A stretch of 64,000 nucleotides of DNA from Arthrobacter woluwensis (GTDB taxonomy: Bacteria > Actinomycetota > Actinomycetes > Actinomycetales > Micrococcaceae). The translations under genes and the position numbers were made by a program. How positions within the stretch are numbered: the stretch's first letter is position 1; every line of letters begins with the position of its first letter. This document shows positions 34,771-45,195 of the stretch, one piece after another. A model generated the notes under the pieces. It saw only the letters and a list, made by a program, of their open reading frames with translations. It searched no databases and was not told the DNA's origin. The DNA is taken from assembly GCF_900105345.1 (NCBI RefSeq), contig NZ_FNSN01000003.1, positions 1,798,001 through 1,862,000 on the forward strand, read 5' to 3'.

Positions 34771-37700
34771 GTGACCATCTACCCCAAGGTCTCCTCCAGC
34801 GAGGACCGCACCGTCTCCGCCTCCGTCCGCTTCCCCGAGATCGAGAAGCGGATCCTCAAGTACTGGGATGAGGACGGCACCTTCCAGGCCAGCATCGACC
34901 AGCGGGACGCCGGCGTCGATGGCAGCAACGAGTTCGTCTTCTACGACGGACCTCCCTTCGCCAACGGCCTGCCGCACTACGGCCACCTCCTCACCGGTTA
35001 CGCCAAGGACCTCGTCGGTCGCTACCAGACGCAGCGCGGCAAGCGCGTGGAGCGCCGCTTCGGCTGGGACACGCATGGCCTGCCCGCCGAGCTGGAGGCT
35101 ATGAAGCAGCTGGGCATGACCGACAAGACCCAGATCGCCGCCATGGGCATCGACAAGTTCAATGATGCCTGCCGCGCCTCCGTGATGAAGTACGCGGACG
35201 AGTGGAAGGACTACGTCCGGGCCCAGGCTCGCTGGGTCGACTTCGAGCACGACTACAAGACGCTCAACGTCGAGTACATGGAGTCCGTGATCTGGGCCTT
35301 CAAGCAGCTCCACGAGAAGGGCCTGACGTACAACGGCTACCGCGTCCTCCCGTACTGCTGGAAGGACGAGACGCCGCTGTCCAACCATGAACTCCGCATG
35401 GATGACGACGTCTACAAGAACCGCCAGGACCAGACCGTCACCGTCACGTTCCCGCTGGTCGCGGGGGAGAACCCGCTGTCCCGTGACCTCGACGGTGTCC
35501 TCGCTCTCGCCTGGACGACCACCCCCTGGACGCTGCCCACGAACGCCGCGCTCGCCGTCGGGCCGGAGATCCAGTACGCCGTTGTGCCGATGGGTCCGAA
35601 CGGCGTCAAGGCCTCCGACGTCCCCGACGGTTCCCGCTTCCTGATCGCCCAGGACCTCCTGGGCGGCTACGCCAAGGATCTGGGATACGACGACGCCGCT
35701 GCCGCCGTCGCAGCGGTCACCGCCACCTACGCGGGCGCCCAGCTCGAGGGCATCGGCTACCAGCGCCTCTGGGACGACTTCGCGGACGCCGAGAAGTACG
35801 GCACCGAGAACGCATGGCGCATCCTCGTGGCCGACTACGTCACCACCACCGACGGCACCGGTCTGGTCCACCAGGCTCCCGCCTACGGTGAGGACGACCA
35901 GAAGGTGTGCGAGGCCGCCGGGATCCCCGTGGTGCTCTCCGTGGACGAGGGCGCCAAGTTCCTGCCGCTCTTCAAGCACGGCGAGCTGGCCGACATCGCG
36001 GGCCTGCAGGTCTTCGAGGCCAACAAGCCGATCACGCAGCACCTCAAGGCCCAGGGCCGCCTGGTCCGCCAGGCGAGCTACGAGCACAGCTACCCGCACT
36101 GCTGGCGCTGCCGCAACCCCCTGATCTACCGCGCCGTGTCCTCCTGGTACGTCTCCGTGACGACCTTCAAGGAGCGCATGGTCGAGCTCAACCAGGAGAT
36201 CAACTGGATCCCCGGCAACGTCAAGGACGGCCAGTTCGGCAAGTGGCTCGAGAACGCCCGCGACTGGTCGATCTCCCGCAACCGCTTCTGGGGCAGCCCC
36301 ATCCCGGTCTGGGAATGTGACGGCGAGGAGTGCGAGCACCGCGAGGTCTACGGCTCGCTGGCGGAGATGCAGGCCGCTTTCGGCCGCCTGCCCGTCAACC
36401 ACCAGGGCGAGACCGATCTGCACCGTCCCTTCATCGACGAGCTGACCCGGGTGCACGAAGGCTGCGGCGGCACGCTGCGCCGTGTGGAGGATGTGCTGGA
36501 CGTCTGGTTCGACTCCGGCTCCATGCCGTACGGCCAGGTCCACTACCCGTTCGAGAACGAGGAGTGGTTCAACACCCACAACCCGGCGGACTTCATCGTC
36601 GAGTACATCGGACAGACCCGCGGCTGGTTCTACATGCTGCACATCCTGTCCACCGCGCTCTTCGACCGCCCGGCCTTCCGCAACGTCATCAGCCATGGCA
36701 TCGTGCTGGGCTCCGACGGGCAGAAGATGTCCAAGAGCCTGCGCAACTACCCGGACGTGTCCGAGGTGCTCGATCGCGACGGATCCGACGCGATGCGCTG
36801 GTTCCTCATGTCCAGCCCGATCCTCCGCGGCGGCAACCTGGTGGTCACCGAGCAGGGCATCCGTGACGGTGTGCGCCAGGTGCTGCTCCCGCTGTGGAAC
36901 GTGTACAGCTTCTTCTCGCTCTACACGAACACCGCGAACGGCGGTCAGGGCTACGAGGCGAAGCTCCGTTACGACGGCTACAGCGACGAGCTGGACCGTT
37001 ACCTGCTCGCCAACACCGGCGCCCTGGTGACGACGGTCCGGGAGTCGCTGGACTCGTACGACATCTCCGATGCGTGTGACGCCCTGCGCGAGTACCTGGA
37101 CATGCTCACCAACTGGTACGTGCGCCGCAGCCGCCAGCGCTTCTTCGACGAGAACACGGACGCCTTCGACGCCCTCTACACGGCCCTGGAGACCGTGACG
37201 CGCGCCGCCGCGCCGCTCCTGCCTCTCGTGGCGGAGGAGATCTGGCGGGGCCTCACCGGCGGCCGGTCCGTGCACCTCACGGATTACCCGGACGCCGGGC
37301 TGTTCCCGCAGGACGACGAGCTGGTGGCGGCTATGGACCGCGTGCAGCAGATCTGCTCCACGGGATCCTCGCTGCGGAAGGCCGCCAAGCTGCGCGTGCG
37401 CCTGCCGCTGCAGGAGCTGACCGTGGTGGCGCCCGGCGGAGCGTCGCTGGAGGCATTCGCCGGCGTCGTCGCCGATGAGCTGAACGTGCGCAAGGTCCGT
37501 GTCCTGGATGCCGAGTCGGCCTCCCCGGAGGAGTTCGGCATCGAGCAGAAGCTCGTGGTCAACGCCCGTGCCGCCGGCCCGCGCCTCGGCAAGAACGTCC
37601 AGCTGGCCATCAAGGCCAGCAAGTCGGGCGATTGGTCCGTGGGCGACGACGGCGTGGTGACTGCGGGCGGGCTCGCCCTCGAGCCGCACGAGTACGCCCT

Positions 37701-38031
37701 GGAGACGGTCGTGGCCGAGTCGGAGGATGCCGGCTCCCGCGCCGCCGCGGTCCTGCCCGGCGGTGGGTTCGTGGTGCTCAACACCGAGGTGACCCCGGAA
37801 CTGGAGGCCGAAGGTGTGGCCCGTGACATCGTCCGCGCCATCCAGCAGGCCCGTAAGGACGCCGGCCTGGAGGTCTCCGACCGGATCCGCACCCGCGTCG
37901 GCGCCGATCAGGCGACGGTGGACGCCCTTGAGGCGCACCGCGAACTGGTCAAGGGTGAGACCCTGAGCCTGGAGCTGGATCTGGCGACCGCCGATGAGCT
38001 GACCGTGACCGTGGAGAAGGTGGAAGCATGA
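34771..38031 (+). CDS. ileS: Isoleucyl-tRNA synthetase
   Basis: Charges tRNA-Ile, with editing of valine. It is 1086 residues, the eukaryote-like length found in many actinobacteria. The HIGH motif lies in [16 protein letters not shown] (~residue 68) and the KMSKS in [12 protein letters not shown] (~652). The start GTG 34771 has CAGGA seven bases upstream, inside the T-box sequestrator; an upstream ATG in this region is out of frame. The stop overlaps the folC start (ATGA). Confidence 0.97.
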   Translation: MTIYPKVSSSEDRTVSASVRFPEIEKRILKYWDEDGTFQASIDQRDAGVDGSNEFVFYDGPPFANGLPHYGHLLTGYAKDLVGRYQTQRGKRVERRFGWDTHGLPAELEAMKQLGMTDKTQIAAMGIDKFNDACRASVMKYADEWKDYVRAQARWVDFEHDYKTLNVEYMESVIWAFKQLHEKGLTYNGYRVLPYCWKDETPLSNHELRMDDDVYKNRQDQTVTVTFPLVAGENPLSRDLDGVLALAWTTTPWTLPTNAALAVGPEIQYAVVPMGPNGVKASDVPDGSRFLIAQDLLGGYAKDLGYDDAAAAVAAVTATYAGAQLEGIGYQRLWDDFADAEKYGTENAWRILVADYVTTTDGTGLVHQAPAYGEDDQKVCEAAGIPVVLSVDEGAKFLPLFKHGELADIAGLQVFEANKPITQHLKAQGRLVRQASYEHSYPHCWRCRNPLIYRAVSSWYVSVTTFKERMVELNQEINWIPGNVKDGQFGKWLENARDWSISRNRFWGSPIPVWECDGEECEHREVYGSLAEMQAAFGRLPVNHQGETDLHRPFIDELTRVHEGCGGTLRRVEDVLDVWFDSGSMPYGQVHYPFENEEWFNTHNPADFIVEYIGQTRGWFYMLHILSTALFDRPAFRNVISHGIVLGSDGQKMSKSLRNYPDVSEVLDRDGSDAMRWFLMSSPILRGGNLVVTEQGIRDGVRQVLLPLWNVYSFFSLYTNTANGGQGYEAKLRYDGYSDELDRYLLANTGALVTTVRESLDSYDISDACDALREYLDMLTNWYVRRSRQRFFDENTDAFDALYTALETVTRAAAPLLPLVAEEIWRGLTGGRSVHLTDYPDAGLFPQDDELVAAMDRVQQICSTGSSLRKAAKLRVRLPLQELTVVAPGGASLEAFAGVVADELNVRKVRVLDAESASPEEFGIEQKLVVNARAAGPRLGKNVQLAIKASKSGDWSVGDDGVVTAGGLALEPHEYALETVVAESEDAGSRAAAVLPGGGFVVLNTEVTPELEAEGVARDIVRAIQQARKDAGLEVSDRIRTRVGADQATVDALEAHRELVKGETLSLELDLATADELTVTVEKVEA

Positions 38032-39389
38032 GCGACGAATTCTCGGTGGAGAGCGTCTACGCCGAACTGCTGGGCCGCGCGCCGGAGAACAAGATGGAGC
38101 CGCGCCTGGCCCCCCTGTTCCGGGCGATGGAGGTGCTGGGTGAGCCGAACAAGGCGTGCCCCATCATCCACATCACCGGCACCAATGGGAAGACCAGCAC
38201 GGCCCGCATGATCGAGCAGGGGCTGATCGCCCACGGGCTCAGCACCGGGCGGTACACCAGCCCGCACCTGTCCAAGGTGACCGAGCGCATCAGCATCAAC
38301 GGCGAGCCGGTCAGCGACGAGACCTTCGTGCGGATCTGGGACGAGATCCGCCCGTACCTCGCGATCGTCGACGCCGAGCTGGAGGCTGACGATCAACCGC
38401 GCCTGACGTACTTCGAGTGCCTGACCATCCTCGGCTACGCCGTCTTCGCGGATCAGCCCGTGGACGTCGCGGTCATCGAGGTGGGCCTGGGCGGCATCAC
38501 CGACGCCACGAATGTGGGCGACGGCGCCGTCTCCGTGGTCACCCCGATCTCGCTGGACCACACGGATCTGCTGGGCGACACCACGGGCGAGATCGCGGTC
38601 GAGAAGGCCGGGATCATCAAGCCCGGCGGCTTCCTCGTCAGCGCCGTCCAGCCGCGCGATGCGGCCCAGGTCCTCCTGGAGAAGGCCCAGGAAGTGGGCG
38701 TCCCGTTCCGCTTCGAGGGCGTGGAGTTCGGTGTGGAATCCCGTGCCGTGGCCGTCGGTGGGCAGATGCTCGACATCCAGGGCCTGGCCGGCCGCTACGA
38801 CGAGGTCTTTCTCCCGCTGCACGGCGCCCACCAGGCGGAGAACGCCGCCGTGGCCGTCGCCTCGCTCGAGGCGTTCTTCGGTGGGGGAGAGCGCGAGCTC
38901 GATCCCGAGGTGCTGCGCGAGGCGTTCCTGAACGTCACTTCGCCCGGCCGTCTCGAGGTGGTCCGCACCGCTCCGACCATCATCGTCGACGCGGCGCACA
39001 ACCCGGACGGCATCCGCGCCTCGGCCGAGTCCATCCAGGAGGCCTTCAACTTCAGCAAGCTCGTCGTTGTCCTGGGCGTCCTTCAGGAGAAGGACGCCGC
39101 CGAGATCCTCAACCAGCTCAAGGAATCCCTGGGCGACCTGGCCGAGGAGATCTGTCTGACCCAGTCCACCTCGCCGCGCGCGATCCCCGCAGGGGAGCTG
39201 GCCGAGCTGGCCGTCGATCTGGGCTGGGGTGAGGAGAACGTCCACATCTCCGAGAAGCTCGACGACGCCATCGAATGGGCCGTGGCCCGTTCCGAGGCTA
39301 ACGATGATCTGAGCGGAGGCGTCCTCATCACGGGTTCGATCACCGTCGTCGCGGAGGCCCGCATCCTGCTCCAGGCGAAGGGGGCGTGA
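38028..39389 (+). CDS. folC: Folylpolyglutamate synthase/dihydrofolate synthase
   Basis: Adds glutamate to dihydropteroate and to folates, a Mur-ligase-type ATP enzyme (453 residues). P-loop [13 protein letters not shown] near residue 50, followed by [23 protein letters not shown], and the C-terminal DAAHNPDG motif. Overlaps ileS by four bases (ATGA), so it is translated in coupling and falls under the T-box transcript. Confidence 0.95.
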   Translation: MSDEFSVESVYAELLGRAPENKMEPRLAPLFRAMEVLGEPNKACPIIHITGTNGKTSTARMIEQGLIAHGLSTGRYTSPHLSKVTERISINGEPVSDETFVRIWDEIRPYLAIVDAELEADDQPRLTYFECLTILGYAVFADQPVDVAVIEVGLGGITDATNVGDGAVSVVTPISLDHTDLLGDTTGEIAVEKAGIIKPGGFLVSAVQPRDAAQVLLEKAQEVGVPFRFEGVEFGVESRAVAVGGQMLDIQGLAGRYDEVFLPLHGAHQAENAAVAVASLEAFFGGGERELDPEVLREAFLNVTSPGRLEVVRTAPTIIVDAAHNPDGIRASAESIQEAFNFSKLVVVLGVLQEKDAAEILNQLKESLGDLAEEICLTQSTSPRAIPAGELAELAVDLGWGEENVHISEKLDDAIEWAVARSEANDDLSGGVLITGSITVVAEARILLQAKGA

Positions 39390-39391
39390 AC

Positions 39392-39829
39392 ATGGCGAAA
39401 CTGACCCGCGCGCAGCGGGAATGGCGGCCCGGCACCCCGAAGAAGGCCCGCTCGACCAAGGTCACCTTCGCCTCGACGGTGCTGGTGCTCGAAGCGTTCG
39501 TGATGTTCTTCGCGGCGCTGGTGGTCTTCGGCCTCCGCAAGAGCGAGCCGATCGCCCCGGTGCTGCTGGGTGTCGGCATCGGCCTGGCCGTGCTGATGGT
39601 GCTCTCCTGCGCCTTCCTGCAGAAGAAGTGGGGCTATGGCCTGGGCTGGGGCATCCAGCTCCTGCTGATCCTCACCGGCTTCCTCGAGTCCACCATGTTC
39701 GTGATCGGCGTCCTGTTCGCCATCACCTGGTGGTACGGTCTCCGGGCCGGCGGGCGGATCGACCGGGAGCAGCGTGAGCGTGCCGCTGAGCAGGCCCGCT
39801 GGGAAGCCGAGCACCCGGACGAGGCCTGA
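39392..39829 (+). CDS. DUF4233 family membrane protein
   Basis: A 145-residue integral membrane protein with four hydrophobic stretches (VLVLEAFVMFFAALVVFGL, APVLLGVGIGLAVLMVL, GIQLLLILTGFL, FVIGVLFAITWW), a basic N-terminus and an acidic C-terminus. It is a regular neighbour of folC and ndk in actinobacteria; function unknown. AAGGGGG six bases ahead supports ATG 39392; an alternative GTG (39386) overlaps the folC stop. Confidence 0.88.
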   Translation: MAKLTRAQREWRPGTPKKARSTKVTFASTVLVLEAFVMFFAALVVFGLRKSEPIAPVLLGVGIGLAVLMVLSCAFLQKKWGYGLGWGIQLLLILTGFLESTMFVIGVLFAITWWYGLRAGGRIDREQRERAAEQARWEAEHPDEA

Positions 39830-39902
39830 CCCGCCGTCGTCGGCCGGCCTGGCGACAACCTAGAATCGTTACCGAACCAACCATCTCTTTTTGGGAGCAG
39901 TA

Positions 39903-40316
39903 GTGAGCATTGAGCGCACCCTCGTCCTCGTCAAGCCTGACGGCGTTCAGCGGCAGCTGACTGGCGCCATCCTGGCCCGCATCGAAGCCAAGGGTTACAC
40001 CCTGGCCGCCTTGAAGAAGCTCGACGCCGGCCGCGAGCTGCTCGAGCAGCACTACGCCGAGCACGAAGGCAAGCCCTTCTACGAGCCGCTGCTCGAATTC
40101 ATGCAGTCCGGCCCGGTCGTTGCGGCCGTCGTCGAGGGCGATCGCGTGATCGAGGGCTTCCGTTCACTGGCCGGGACCACCGATCCCACCACGGCCGCTC
40201 CGGGCACCATCCGCGGTGACTTCGGTCGCGATTGGGGCGTGGCGGTTCAGCAGAACCTCGTGCACGGCTCCGACTCGGTCGAGTCTGCCGAGCGTGAGAT
40301 CGCCATCTGGTTCTGA
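39903..40316 (+). CDS. ndk: Nucleoside diphosphate kinase
   Basis: Transfers the terminal phosphate between nucleoside triphosphates and diphosphates through a phosphohistidine. The 137-residue protein starts [17 protein letters not shown]; the active His is in [16 protein letters not shown], near residue 121. GTG 39903 is chosen as family-consistent, with GGGAG ahead. It ends in a strong hairpin shared with the convergent VKOR gene. Confidence 0.96.
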   Translation: MSIERTLVLVKPDGVQRQLTGAILARIEAKGYTLAALKKLDAGRELLEQHYAEHEGKPFYEPLLEFMQSGPVVAAVVEGDRVIEGFRSLAGTTDPTTAAPGTIRGDFGRDWGVAVQQNLVHGSDSVESAEREIAIWF

Positions 40317-40334
40317 GAACGGCGGCTTAAACCA

Positions 40335-40370
40335 CGAAGCCGGTCCAGGAATTCTCCTGGACCGGCTTCG
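40335..40370. terminator. Bidirectional terminator between ndk and the VKOR gene
   Basis: Perfect 16-base arms (40335-40350 and 40355-40370) around ATTC, between convergent genes; followed by CCGTTTCC on the plus strand. Confidence 0.82.
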
Positions 40371-40385
40371 CCGTTTCCTGTGGAC

Positions 40386-41027
40386 TCACATGGTGGAGCC
40401 GAAGAACACCCCGCTGAAGCGGATCAGGATCGAGGCGATGACGCCGATGTAGAGCAGCGCCACGAGCGGCCAGGCGAAATCGCCGACGGACTTCCGGAAC
40501 TTCTCCGGGACGGGGATGACCCCGTGGACGATGTTCCGCACCGTCACCCAGACGAACATGGGGATCATCATGGCCCAGACGATCATGCAGAACGGGCACA
40601 GGATGCCGATGGCGTAGAGGGCCTGGGACCACAGCCAGCAGACGAACGCGAAGCCGAGGGTCACACCCGTCTGGAGGCCGAGCCAGTACCAGCGCGCGAA
40701 GCGGGCGCCGGACAGCAGAGCCATGGCGGTCGTGATGATGACCGGGAACGCCACGATGCCGATGAACATGTTCGGGAACCCGAACACCGAACTCTGCGCG
40801 GTCTGCATGACCTGGCCACAGGAGATCCACGGGTTGATGTCGCAGATGGTGGCGTGGTTCTTGTCCTGCAGCACTTCCAGTTTCTCGATGACGAGCCACC
40901 ACGACGCGATGAAGCCGACGACGCCGGTCACGAGCAGGAGCCAGGCGAAAGGGCGGTGCCGGGTCATGAGGGGAAGCGCCTTCTCCTCCTGGTGCTGGGT
41001 GGGAGTGCCTCCCGCGGCGGTACTCAT
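40386..41027 (-). CDS. Vitamin K epoxide reductase family protein (VKOR)
   Basis: Membrane oxidoreductase that reoxidises a DsbA-like partner using menaquinone, supporting disulfide formation outside the cell. The 213-residue protein has about five hydrophobic segments. The loop Cys pair is seen in ATICDINPWISCGQV and the active-site CxxC in GILCPFCMIVW. ATG 41027 begins MSTAAGGTPTQHQEEK. A TACAAT -10 element is present at 41067-41072 on the minus strand. No fused thioredoxin domain is present. Confidence 0.93.
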   Translation of the reverse strand: MSTAAGGTPTQHQEEKALPLMTRHRPFAWLLLVTGVVGFIASWWLVIEKLEVLQDKNHATICDINPWISCGQVMQTAQSSVFGFPNMFIGIVAFPVIITTAMALLSGARFARWYWLGLQTGVTLGFAFVCWLWSQALYAIGILCPFCMIVWAMMIPMFVWVTVRNIVHGVIPVPEKFRKSVGDFAWPLVALLYIGVIASILIRFSGVFFGSTM

Positions 41028-41066
41028 GCGCTGGCGTGTCCTTTCGATAAGACCGGTATGCCGCCG

Positions 41067-41072
41067 ATTGTA
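41067..41072 (-). promoter_or_regulatory. -10 element of the VKOR gene
   Basis: TACAAT on the minus strand, one base from the consensus, about 40 bases before the VKOR start; I could not place a convincing -35. Confidence 0.45.
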
Positions 41073-41484
41073 ACCATGGGACCTCCGGAAAAACTCCGAG
41101 CACAGCGCCACGGTGCGGGAAAGCCGGTTCTCGGGCTTTTGTGGGATGATGGGTACGGCTGGGCCCGGTCCACACCCGGAGCCCTGGCCCAGTGTGATGC
41201 CCGCAAGATCCACGTGATGCGTCGGGTGCCCGATCACCGGAGGGATGCTTCGTCGCTTCCCGGCCCGGAACCAGGCACCCTGAAGCCACTGTGGCACCTG
41301 GCCGTAGTCCTTACGGCGGGTTCCAGGCTCCACTGGCCCGAGCCGGCCGTGGTCCTCGCGTAGAGCAGAGGCACGCAGCCGCCGGGTACCTACTGACTTT
41401 CGTCGGTGCCTGAGGGTGCTGACTTCGTGAAACGCCTCGCGCGGGACCGGGTGTGGGGGCTCCCGTCGGGCGGGAATGTTGACC
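41073..41484 (+). other. Long untranslated region upstream of rne
   Basis: About 410 bases without a convincing gene. Several inverted repeats are visible: TGGGCC/GGCCCA around 41159-41190, and GTGAT...CGGG-TG-CCCG-ATCAC at about 41214-41240. It is likely a structured 5' leader of the RNase E mRNA. No clear promoter could be placed. Confidence 0.5.
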
Positions 41485-44400
41485 ATGGATTCCGAAAATC
41501 TCCCCGCAGGGGAAGCAACGAACGCAGAAACGAATTCCACGGAGGCGGCGAAGAAGCCCGCCAGGTCGCGACGCCGTATCGCGTCCGCCCCGGCCGGCGC
41601 GCCGGCTCCCGTGGCCGAGGCTCCGGCCGCACCTGAGGCTCCCGCGGCCGAGGCCGGGGAAGCCCCCGCGAAGACCACCACGCGACGTCGTCCGTCCCGG
41701 GCGAAGGCCGCCGTTGCGGAAGAGCCCGCCACGGCCGCACCGGTCGCCGAGACCGCCGCCGCGAACACTGAAGCCCCCGTATCGGAGGCGCCCACGACGG
41801 CTGCACCTGCGAAGGCGCCGGCCCGCAAGCGCGCGCCCCGCAAGGCCACCGCTCCGACGGCATCGCCCGAGCCCCGTGCCGAGACTGAGCCGGCTCCGGC
41901 GGCCGTGGAGGTCCCGGCCACCGAGGCGCCCGCGGCCGAAGCCCCCGCCGCCAAGACCTCCACCCGGAAGGCGCCGGCCCGGCGCCGCAAGGCGACCGAT
42001 GCCGCGGCTCAGCAGACGGCGCCGACCGAGGACGCCGCTCCGGCTGAAGTCGCGGAGACCGCGGCCGCCGACGTTCCGGCGCAGGAGACCAAGGACCAGG
42101 ATTCCAAGAGCCAGGATTCCAAAACCCAGGGCACGCGTTCCTCGCGTGGCCGCAATCAGGCCGACCGGTCCAAGGGCGCGCGCGCCGAGGGTGGCCGGTC
42201 TCAGAATTCCCGGAGCCGTAACTCCCGATCGCAGAACGCCTCCGCGGCCGCCACGGACCGCGCCGCCGAGCGGCAGACTGCCGCGCCTGCTCCCGAAGAG
42301 ACCTCCGCGCCGGTGCGCCGCCGCCGGGTGAGCAAGTACAAGGCCGCGCCGCAGGCGGTCGAGGCCGAGGTCACCGAGCCGGCCGTGGCCGCTCAGGAAT
42401 CCGATGCGCCCGTCCACGCCGCCGAGCCGGCCGAGGCCGTGCTGATCGTCGCCACCGAGCCTGCACCCGCCGAGGAGGAGGCTGCTGCCGAGAAGGCCGT
42501 GGAGCCCGCGGCCGAGGAGTCCGCGGCGGAGGAGACCACTGAAGAGACCTCCTCGGTCTCGAGCCTCTTCCTGGCCCCCGCCGATGTGACGTCCGTGCTC
42601 TTCCACGCTCCTGATCTGTCGCTGGCCTTCCCGGAAGGCGAGGAGACCGGGGACGCCGAGGACGAGGACGATTCCACCGAGGGCACGGGCAGCCGCTCGC
42701 GCCGCCGCCGTCGCGGCCGTTCGCGTGGCCGCAGCGGCGAAGTCGCTGAGGAGGGGTCGCAGACCGAGGAAGCCACGGAGGAGAACGACGGCGTGACGTC
42801 GCGCCGCCGTCGTCGTCGCCGCCGCGGCGATCAGGACCTTGAACTGACCGGCGGGCTGGACGACGATCCGCCCAACACCGTCACCCGGGTCCGTGCGCCG
42901 CGCACGCCGTCGGAGACCGTCAACAACAAGGTCGCCAGCGTGAAGGGCTCCACCCGTCTGGAGGCCAAGAAGCAGCGTCGCCGCGAGTCCCGTGAGTCGG
43001 GCCGTCGTCGTCAGGTCATCACCGAGGCCGAGTTCCTCGCACGCCGCGAGTCCGTGGACCGCCAGATGGTGGTCCGTCAGAAGGACGACCGTATCCAGAT
43101 CGCCGTCCTGGAGGACGGCGTGCTCGCCGAGCACTTCGTCTCCAAGACCCAGCAGGACTCCCTGATCGGCAACGTGTACCTGGGCAAGGTCCAGAACGTG
43201 CTGCCGAGCATGGAAGCCGCCTTCGTCGACATCGGGCGCGGCCGCAACGCCGTGCTGTACGCCGGTGAGGTCAACTGGGACAGCGTCTCCCTGGAGGGCA
43301 AGCCGCGCCGCATCGAGAACGCGCTGAAGTCGGGTGACTCCGTGCTGGTCCAGGTCAGCAAGGACCCGATCGGCCACAAGGGCGCCCGCCTGACCAGCCA
43401 GATCTCGCTGCCGGGCCGCTACCTGGTCTACGTGCCGGGCGGCTCCATGACGGGCATCTCGCGCAAGCTGCCCGACGTCGAGCGCAACCGCCTCAAGCGG
43501 ATCCTCAAGGACCGTCTGCCGGAGAACGCCGGCGTGATCGTCCGCACCGCGGCGGAAGGCGCCTCGGAGGAGGAGCTGACCAACGACATCAACCGCCTCC
43601 GCGCTCTCTGGGAGTCCATCGAATCCCAGACCGGCTCCACCAAGGTGCTGGCGCCCGAGCTGCTCTACGGCGAGCCGGACCTGACCATCAAGGTGGTCCG
43701 CGACGTCTTCAACGAGGACTTCTCGAAGCTGATCGTCTCCGGTGAAGAGGCGTGGGACACCATCGAGGCCTACGTGACCTACGTGGCCCCGGATCTCGTG
43801 GGCCGCCTGGAGAAGTGGACCGACGCGAAGGACATCTTCTCCGCGTGGCGTATCGACGAGCAGATCCACAAGGCGCTGGACCGCAAGGTCTTCCTGCCGT
43901 CCGGTGGCTCGCTCGTGATCGACCGGACCGAAGCCATGACCGTGGTCGACGTCAACACCGGCAAGTTCACGGGCAGCGGTGGCAACCTCGAGGAGACCGT
44001 CACCAAGAACAACCTGGAGGCGGCCGAGGAGGTCGTGCGCCAGCTCCGTCTGCGGGACATCGGCGGCATCATCGTGATCGACTTCATCGACATGGTGCTC
44101 GAATCCAACCGTGACCTCGTGCTCCGTCGCCTGGTCGAGTGCCTGGGCCGGGACCGGACCAAGCACCAGGTGGCCGAGGTGACCTCGCTGGGCCTCGTCC
44201 AGATGACCCGCAAGCGGATGGGCACCGGCCTCCTCGAGGTCTTCGGTGAGCAGTGCGAGCACTGCGCCGGACGCGGCGTCATCACGCACGATGAGCCGCT
44301 GGACACCCGCCGTCCGACCGGCCACTTCGAACACCAGCACGGGGTGCGGCCGGAGACCCCGCAGCAGCCGAGCGGCCGTTCGGAGCGCAAGCGCCGCCGC

Positions 44401-45078
44401 GGACGCTCCAACGCCGCGGCCACCGAGGAGACTTCCGCGCAGCAGCCGGCTCCGGAGCACGACGACGAGGACAAGGCCGCGAAGGCCGCCGCCACCCGTG
44501 CGGTCCTGGCGAACATCGCTGCCGCGGCTCACGCCGCGCATTCCCACGACGGCGAACACGGTCATGAAGGAGCCGAGGACGATCAGACGGATCGCCCCGC
44601 GGCCGTCCTGACCATCGGTGGTGAAGTGGTCGAGCTGCCCCTTGGCCAGGCCGAGGAGCCCGTTCAGGAGCCGGCGCCCGTGCTGAGCCTGGACGCCCTG
44701 GCCGCGGCCTTCGACAGCATCGGTGGCCCGTCGGCTCCCGCTGCCGCCGCGCCGGTCCAGGAGACCACGCCGGTGCAAGAAGCCGCACCGGTTCAGGAAC
44801 CGGTCGCCGAGCAGGTCGCTCCTGCCGGGGCCCGCGAAGAGAAGGCCCCGGAGGAGAAGGCCCCCGAGGCCAAGCGTCCCGCGCGTCGTCCTCGTGCCTC
44901 CCGCCGGGCACAGAGCGCCGTCGGCGCCTCAGACGTCCAGCAGGTGGAGGTGACCGCGGCTCAGGAGAGCGGGTCCGTCCGCAGGGCGTCGGTGCAGGCC
45001 GAGCAGTCCCGGGACAAGGGTCCCAGCGGCGAGGAGCCGTTGGTGCTCGGCGTGGGAGTGCCCGCATCTGAGCTGTGA
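41485..45078 (+). CDS. rne: Ribonuclease E/G
   Basis: Endoribonuclease that starts mRNA decay and processes stable RNA. It is 1197 residues, with the catalytic core in the middle. An Ala/Pro/Glu-rich disordered N-terminal half (~1-500, with basic Arg clusters) precedes the S1 domain (~530-620). Catalytic Asp822 (VVDVNTGKF) and Asp866 (IVIDFIDM) have the spacing of the E. coli pair. The zinc-link CEHC lies near 923, and a second low-complexity tail follows. This layout is typical of actinobacteria. ATG 41485 (MDSENLPAG) is preferred to ATG 41476 for spacing. Confidence 0.95.
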   Translation: MDSENLPAGEATNAETNSTEAAKKPARSRRRIASAPAGAPAPVAEAPAAPEAPAAEAGEAPAKTTTRRRPSRAKAAVAEEPATAAPVAETAAANTEAPVSEAPTTAAPAKAPARKRAPRKATAPTASPEPRAETEPAPAAVEVPATEAPAAEAPAAKTSTRKAPARRRKATDAAAQQTAPTEDAAPAEVAETAAADVPAQETKDQDSKSQDSKTQGTRSSRGRNQADRSKGARAEGGRSQNSRSRNSRSQNASAAATDRAAERQTAAPAPEETSAPVRRRRVSKYKAAPQAVEAEVTEPAVAAQESDAPVHAAEPAEAVLIVATEPAPAEEEAAAEKAVEPAAEESAAEETTEETSSVSSLFLAPADVTSVLFHAPDLSLAFPEGEETGDAEDEDDSTEGTGSRSRRRRRGRSRGRSGEVAEEGSQTEEATEENDGVTSRRRRRRRRGDQDLELTGGLDDDPPNTVTRVRAPRTPSETVNNKVASVKGSTRLEAKKQRRRESRESGRRRQVITEAEFLARRESVDRQMVVRQKDDRIQIAVLEDGVLAEHFVSKTQQDSLIGNVYLGKVQNVLPSMEAAFVDIGRGRNAVLYAGEVNWDSVSLEGKPRRIENALKSGDSVLVQVSKDPIGHKGARLTSQISLPGRYLVYVPGGSMTGISRKLPDVERNRLKRILKDRLPENAGVIVRTAAEGASEEELTNDINRLRALWESIESQTGSTKVLAPELLYGEPDLTIKVVRDVFNEDFSKLIVSGEEAWDTIEAYVTYVAPDLVGRLEKWTDAKDIFSAWRIDEQIHKALDRKVFLPSGGSLVIDRTEAMTVVDVNTGKFTGSGGNLEETVTKNNLEAAEEVVRQLRLRDIGGIIVIDFIDMVLESNRDLVLRRLVECLGRDRTKHQVAEVTSLGLVQMTRKRMGTGLLEVFGEQCEHCAGRGVITHDEPLDTRRPTGHFEHQHGVRPETPQQPSGRSERKRRRGRSNAAATEETSAQQPAPEHDDEDKAAKAAATRAVLANIAAAAHAAHSHDGEHGHEGAEDDQTDRPAAVLTIGGEVVELPLGQAEEPVQEPAPVLSLDALAAAFDSIGGPSAPAAAAPVQETTPVQEAAPVQEPVAEQVAPAGAREEKAPEEKAPEAKRPARRPRASRRAQSAVGASDVQQVEVTAAQESGSVRRASVQAEQSRDKGPSGEEPLVLGVGVPASEL

Positions 45079-45120
45079 GTCCAGCCGTCCTCGGACGGCA
45101 TGTGACTGGTGAAGCACCTG

Positions 45121-45158
45121 ACAGGAGGGGGCGTGGCGAAAGCCGCGCCCCCTCCTGT
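45121..45158 (+). terminator. Terminator of rne
   Basis: A 17-base stem (45121-45137 with 45142-45158, one G-U pair) closed by GAAA and followed by ATTACATT. Confidence 0.82.
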
Positions 45159-45195
45159 ATTACATTGGTGGCACATCCCCGATTGGAGTTCCGCC

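Noticed and set aside
45159-45195. TPP riboswitch before thiD-tenA
   Set aside because: Too short and without the conserved CTGAGA core.
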